A stretch of 8,940 nt of DNA from Thermomicrobiaceae bacterium. Lineage in GTDB: Bacteria > Chloroflexota > Chloroflexia > Thermomicrobiales > Thermomicrobiaceae. The stretch covers positions 1 to 8,940 of the forward strand of contig SLFF01000181.1 in NCBI GenBank assembly GCA_007124395.1, in the 5' to 3' direction. This document shows, one piece after another, positions 5,589 through 8,940 of the stretch. The notes beneath the pieces are model-generated. The model was not told the origin of the DNA. It did not search any database and saw nothing but the letters and a program-made list of their open reading frames with translations. The translations under genes were made by a program, and so were the position numbers. Numbering within the stretch: position 1 is the stretch's first letter; every line of letters begins with the position of its first letter.

Positions 5589-6686
5589 GTGCCGAGCCAG
5601 CTTCCTGAACGCCTCTCGACAATTCTAGCGAATGTTGAACAGGCTATTGCCAATGCTGAGGCTGGCGTTGCGGGCAGCGCGCGGGAACTCGACAAGCTGG
5701 TAGATTCGATCCAGCAGGAACGAGAGCATACCCAGTCCGAGATAGAGCAAGTGACGCTCGACCGCCTGGTTCAGGAAACGTCTGGCAAACCAGCCGATCA
5801 GTCATCCGAGGCGCAAGAGCGGTCACTTCGAGCGGCGCAGACTGAACTGTCGAACGCCCTCGGCCGGGTGACCAGCCTGCAGCAGCGGGTCGTTGATTTC
5901 GAGCATTTGCTTACATCAGCTCGCCAGCAGTTTTCTGCATCAGAAGAACTTCCGGGCATCGAGGATGCCAAGGCTCTGACTCAGAGACAGGCGATGATCC
6001 GGGCAAAAGAAGAGGAGCGCCGACGCCTCTCCCGAGAGATCCACGATGGACCGGCCCAGGTGTTGGCCAACGCGATCATCGGTCTCGAATTCATTGAACG
6101 TTCATTGAGACAATCAGAGGCGACCGCTGATGCTCCGGCAGTCGAGGAAGTCGAACGCATCAAGGCGTCGATGCGAGATGGCCTGTCAGAGATTCGCCGG
6201 TTCATCTTCGATCTTCGACCGACCATGCTGGCGCAGCGTGGGCTGATCGGCACCGTTGAGCACTACATCAGCGCGTACAAGATATTTCTTCCTGACGAGA
6301 TCAGCCTCAAACTCCCCGAGGCGATGCCAGAACTAACCCCGGAACAGGAACTGACCGCGTTCCGCGTGATTCAGGAATCATTGCAGAACGTCCACCGACA
6401 TTCAGATGCGACCCGAGTGTCGATTTCCATCGAATCACAGGAACGTGAAGTTAATGTCGAAGTGCGCGATAATGGACGCGGCTTCGACCCCGCATCGGTC
6501 AGAGTACGAGCGCGAGGTGGTGCGGGCATTATCGGCATGCGTGAGCGTGCCGAAGTGATCGGAGCCAGCCTCGATGTCGATAGCAGTTCAGGCAGCGGTT
6601 GCCAGGTGAGTTTGATTGTCCCTATCGCGATGCGAACATCCGGAGATCCTGCCTCCGGTATGGTCGATCAGCGCCGTTCCCACTAA
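5589..6686 (+). CDS. Cytoplasmic DegS/NarX-type sensor histidine kinase
   Basis: The protein has 365 aa from GTG 5589, or 369 aa from GTG 5577. It autophosphorylates on a histidine and passes phosphate to the regulator encoded 19 nt downstream. Residues about 1-120 are helical and rich in E, Q and R, likely coiled coil, with no membrane segment or recognisable PAS/GAF fold. This resembles DegS, which senses inside the cell. The HisKA_3 dimerisation domain has the H-box REIHDGPAQ with H152. The ATPase domain shows the N-box ESLQNVHRHS (N267), G1 box DNGRGFD (294-300) and G2-like GGAGIIGMRER (310-320). The C-terminal 15-20 residues run past the ATPase fold as a short polar tail. The promoter region carries an operator-like palindrome. 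The signal is not predictable. Kinase identity is firm. Confidence 0.95.
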   Translation: MPSQLPERLSTILANVEQAIANAEAGVAGSARELDKLVDSIQQEREHTQSEIEQVTLDRLVQETSGKPADQSSEAQERSLRAAQTELSNALGRVTSLQQRVVDFEHLLTSARQQFSASEELPGIEDAKALTQRQAMIRAKEEERRRLSREIHDGPAQVLANAIIGLEFIERSLRQSEATADAPAVEEVERIKASMRDGLSEIRRFIFDLRPTMLAQRGLIGTVEHYISAYKIFLPDEISLKLPEAMPELTPEQELTAFRVIQESLQNVHRHSDATRVSISIESQEREVNVEVRDNGRGFDPASVRVRARGGAGIIGMRERAEVIGASLDVDSSSGSGCQVSLIVPIAMRTSGDPASGMVDQRRSH

Positions 6687-6690
6687 ATTT

Positions 6691-6696
6691 GAGGAG
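6691..6696 (+). promoter_or_regulatory. Ribosome binding site fixing the response regulator start
   Basis: GAGGAG lies 9 nt before GTG 6706. This favours that start over a frame extension back to 6616, which would overlap the kinase gene and add 30 residues ahead of the receiver fold. Confidence 0.8.
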
Positions 6697-6705
6697 CATA
6701 TCGCC

Positions 6706-7425
6706 GTGAATCCGATTCAGATTCTGATCGTCGACGACCATCCGTTGTTTCGTCGCGGTATCAGGTGGAGCCTCGAGGCCGAACGGGATATGCGCGTCAT
6801 AGGTGAGGCCGGTGATGGACATGATGCGATTCAGCAGGCGGATCATCTGGTTCCGGATGTCATGCTGGTCGATATCAATTTGCCGGGAATGAGCGGTCTG
6901 GAACTGGCACGGGTTCTCAAGCGTCGTCATCCACGGGCTTCGATCGTGGTTCTGACCATGCACGAAGACGATGAGCAGCTGTTTACGGCCATTCGTGCCG
7001 GAGCCGCCGCCTACTGCACCAAGGATGTCGACTCCAGCGACCTGATCGATATCATCCGTCGGGTGGCACGTGGCGAGTATCTGATTAACGAGAACGTGCT
7101 GTCTCATCCCTTCGTGGCGTCTCGAGTTCTCGATCAGTTCCGGGAACTGGCGGAGATGGACTCAGGCAATAGTGCGGTCTTCTCGCCGCTGACCCCGCGT
7201 GAAGTGGAGATCCTCGACAGTGTGGCGCATGGTCACAGCAATAAGGAGATCGCCCGACTGCTCAGCATCAGCGATCAGACCGTGAAGAACCACATCACCA
7301 GTATTCTCCGGAAGCTGTCGGTGAACGATCGCACCCAGGCTGTGATCTACGCCTTGAGGCATGGCTGGATCAAGCTGCGAGACGATGATGATCCGCACGG
7401 GCCTGGCGGCGGGATTGACCTCTAG
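6706..7425 (+). CDS. NarL/DegU-family response regulator with LuxR-type HTH
   Basis: The 239-aa protein is a transcription factor switched by phosphorylation from the kinase encoded just upstream. The receiver domain (about 4-120) has the acidic pair D10/D11 in LIVDDHPLFRRG, phospho-acceptor D56 in VDINLPGMSG, switch T84 and conserved K106 in CTKD. A linker leads to the LuxR-type helix-turn-helix (about 160-224): LTPREVEILDSVAHGHSNKEI, then SISDQTVKNHITSILRKL, with the usual DNA-recognition helix. It ends in an acidic, glycine-rich tail RDDDDPHGPGGGIDL, which is short and unusual but not diagnostic. Start GTG 6706 is set by GAGGAG. It is the second gene of a tight operon and converges on mutL, with only 24 bp between stop codons and no evident terminator. 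Targets are unknown; autoregulation through the upstream palindrome is a testable guess. Confidence 0.96.
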   Translation: MNPIQILIVDDHPLFRRGIRWSLEAERDMRVIGEAGDGHDAIQQADHLVPDVMLVDINLPGMSGLELARVLKRRHPRASIVVLTMHEDDEQLFTAIRAGAAAYCTKDVDSSDLIDIIRRVARGEYLINENVLSHPFVASRVLDQFRELAEMDSGNSAVFSPLTPREVEILDSVAHGHSNKEIARLLSISDQTVKNHITSILRKLSVNDRTQAVIYALRHGWIKLRDDDDPHGPGGGIDL

Positions 7426-7449
7426 AAACGAGTCGGGGTCGAGAGCAGA

Positions 7450-8940
7450 TTAGCGGCGTTCGAACTGGCGGGCAAGTTCGTCCTGGCTCATGAGGAGCAT
7501 CGTTGGGCGACCGTGTCCGCAGGCTCTGGGCGAACTGCATCGCTCCAGCTGGACGATCAACTCCCGCATCTCGGGGAGGGTCAGCGTCTGGCCGGATCGA
7601 ATCGACGAATGGCACGCCGCACTGATCACCAGAGAATCGAACATCGAATCGCCACGTCCGCCACTGGCAATCTCGTCAAGAATCAGACGCAGGTTGTCTT
7701 CAATGTTGCGCCCGCGCATTATGGCCGGGATAGCCCGCACCGCCACGGCTCCACTCCCGAAATCCTCAACATCGAACCCGAGGCCGAGCAAATCATTCCG
7801 ACATGACTCCAGCGTACCCAGTTGATCGGGCGTGAGTTCGACGACCACCGCGTCGAGCAGTCGCTGTTGATCGAGGTTGCCACCGTGGTACTGCGCCAGC
7901 AACTTCTCATACATCACTCGTTCGTGTGCTGCGTGCTGATCGATCAGGTACATGCCCTCGGGTCCTTCAGCGATGATGTAGTTTCCGCCCACCTGACCCA
8001 GAACGCGAAGCACCGGAAGCACTCGCTCGGGTTCAGGGACCGATTCCCGCTCATGGGGAGGTACCTGGGTGGTGGCGGGCTCAGAGTCGGATGCTGATCG
8101 CTGCCCGTCCGGCTGATGCTGCATCTGTGGTGGTTCGTGCCGTCCAGCCGATGCACCAGCGTCTGCCGGTCGCAGGTTGGCCGTGGGATCGCTCTGGCGG
8201 GCGTGAGAGACACGATCTGGATTGGCCAGCGCCATGCGTCGCTGGGCGGTCTCGTTGCTCATCGGGCTGTAATTGACCTGCGGAATCTGCTGATCGGCGG
8301 TATAGACCATCAGCGTCTCACGAACGGCGCGTTGCAGAACTTTAAAAATCAGCCGTTCATCGGAGAATCGCACTTCCCGCTTGGTCGGGTGGACGTTGAC
8401 ATCCAGCCGTCCTGGTGGGACGGTGATATCCAGCACCACGATCGGGAACCGTCCGGCCATGATCAGCGAGTGGTAGGCCTGCTCGATCGCGAAGTTGAGC
8501 GGGCGATGATCGATCCAGCGGCGGTTGACGGTCAGGAACATCTGCTGCCGGTTTCCTCTGGTCACTGTGGGCAGACCGATGTAGCCATCGACTTCGATGT
8601 TTGGCCGATCGGGATCTTCGGGGTCCGGTTCCGCGCCGGATACGATCGGCACCATCTGCCCGGCGATGTCAGCTCCGAGTATTCCGACGATGGTATTGCC
8701 GAGATCGGCTGAACCATCGGTGGAGAGCACTGATTTTCCATCGACGATCAGTTCGAACCGAACCCCCGGAACCGCCAGTGCTCCGGCCGTCACTGTTCTT
8801 TGCACGTAACCGGCCTCAGTGCTATCCCGGCGGAGAAATTTCTGCCGGGCGGGGACGTTGGCAAACAGGTCACGGACCGTGATCACCGTCCCTGGAGCGG
8901 CGGCAGCCGGCTCGGCCGGTTCGATGTCCCCATGGCGAAC
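7450..8940 (-). CDS. mutL: DNA mismatch repair protein MutL, endonuclease type (5' part outside window)
   Basis: The frame stays open to the right edge, so the N-terminal part of the ATPase with its GHKL nucleotide-binding motifs is missing. The visible 496 aa begin V-R-H-G-D-I-E-P and continue into TVRDLFANVPARQKFLRR (21-38), a conserved MutL block. A GTG at 8884-8886 is internal and not the start. The transducer part ends with VNVHPTKREVRF (181-192). A low-complexity linker rich in P, Q, E and S spans about 220-305. The C-terminal dimerisation/nuclease domain has the metal motif DQHAAHERVMYE (334-345, DQHA-X2-E-X4-E), ACHSSIRSG (442-450), QLE (464-466), CGHGRP (474-479) and a terminal FER. 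These mark a nicking MutL as found in bacteria without MutH. The usual CPHGRP reads CGHGRP here, with the metal-contacting Cys and His kept. The partner MutS is not in the window. Confidence 0.98.
   Translation of the reverse strand, partial: VRHGDIEPAEPAAAAPGTVITVRDLFANVPARQKFLRRDSTEAGYVQRTVTAGALAVPGVRFELIVDGKSVLSTDGSADLGNTIVGILGADIAGQMVPIVSGAEPDPEDPDRPNIEVDGYIGLPTVTRGNRQQMFLTVNRRWIDHRPLNFAIEQAYHSLIMAGRFPIVVLDITVPPGRLDVNVHPTKREVRFSDERLIFKVLQRAVRETLMVYTADQQIPQVNYSPMSNETAQRRMALANPDRVSHARQSDPTANLRPADAGASAGRHEPPQMQHQPDGQRSASDSEPATTQVPPHERESVPEPERVLPVLRVLGQVGGNYIIAEGPEGMYLIDQHAAHERVMYEKLLAQYHGGNLDQQRLLDAVVVELTPDQLGTLESCRNDLLGLGFDVEDFGSGAVAVRAIPAIMRGRNIEDNLRLILDEIASGGRGDSMFDSLVISAACHSSIRSGQTLTLPEMRELIVQLERCSSPRACGHGRPTMLLMSQDELARQFERR

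Noticed and set aside
6616..6705. Response regulator start inside the kinase gene
   Set aside because: GTG 6706 has GAGGAG at 9 nt and places the receiver domain at the normal N-terminal position.
7426..7449. Terminator between the response regulator and mutL
   Set aside because: Only 24 bp separate the stops and no stem longer than about 4-5 bp could be drawn.
8116..8712. Open frame of about 200 codons antisense to mutL
   Set aside because: It mirrors conserved MutL coding sequence and shows no recognisable protein features.

Overview
This window looks like ordinary chromosomal sequence of a GC-rich, GTG-start-tolerant bacterium. It carries no mobile elements, no RNA genes and no CRISPR. 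The gene mix best fits Chloroflexota, perhaps a Thermomicrobia relative: an endonuclease-type MutL, a soluble DegS-like histidine kinase with a NarL/DegU-type regulator, an AroM-family protein, and a DUF4388 (PATAN) protein beside a dolichyl-phosphate-glucosyltransferase-like enzyme. This placement is inference from gene content. No rRNA or other phylogenetic marker was compared.

Layout from left to right: uvrA lies on the minus strand (62-2953) and ends before a strong stem-loop at 17-48. A 232-bp divergent intergenic region (2954-3185) follows. It carries two near-identical extended -10 elements in inverted orientation and a site resembling a Gram-positive SOS box in front of uvrA. On the plus strand come a family 2 glycosyltransferase (3186-3941) and a DUF4388/PATAN protein (3995-4690), probably co-transcribed. 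An AroM-family gene on the minus strand (4675-5385) overlaps the DUF4388 gene tail to tail by 16 bp inside a small palindrome. A second divergent region (5386-5588) carries a perfect 7-5-7 palindrome on top of a good extended -10. Downstream of it is a two-gene operon for a cytoplasmic histidine kinase (5589-6686) and its response regulator (6706-7425). Last, the 3' part of mutL lies on the minus strand (7450 to the right edge); its ATPase N-terminus is outside the window.

Functionally there are two DNA-repair genes at the flanks: UvrA for nucleotide excision damage recognition and MutL for mismatch-repair nicking. Between them sit a possible lipid-linked sugar synthesis/regulation pair and a complete two-component phosphorelay. 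I see no strong case for a novel defence or biosynthetic system. The observations most worth checking are in the regulatory DNA: the operator-like palindrome at 5442-5460, the mirrored promoters and SOS-like box at 2990-3111, and the shared stop-codon palindrome at 4675-4694.
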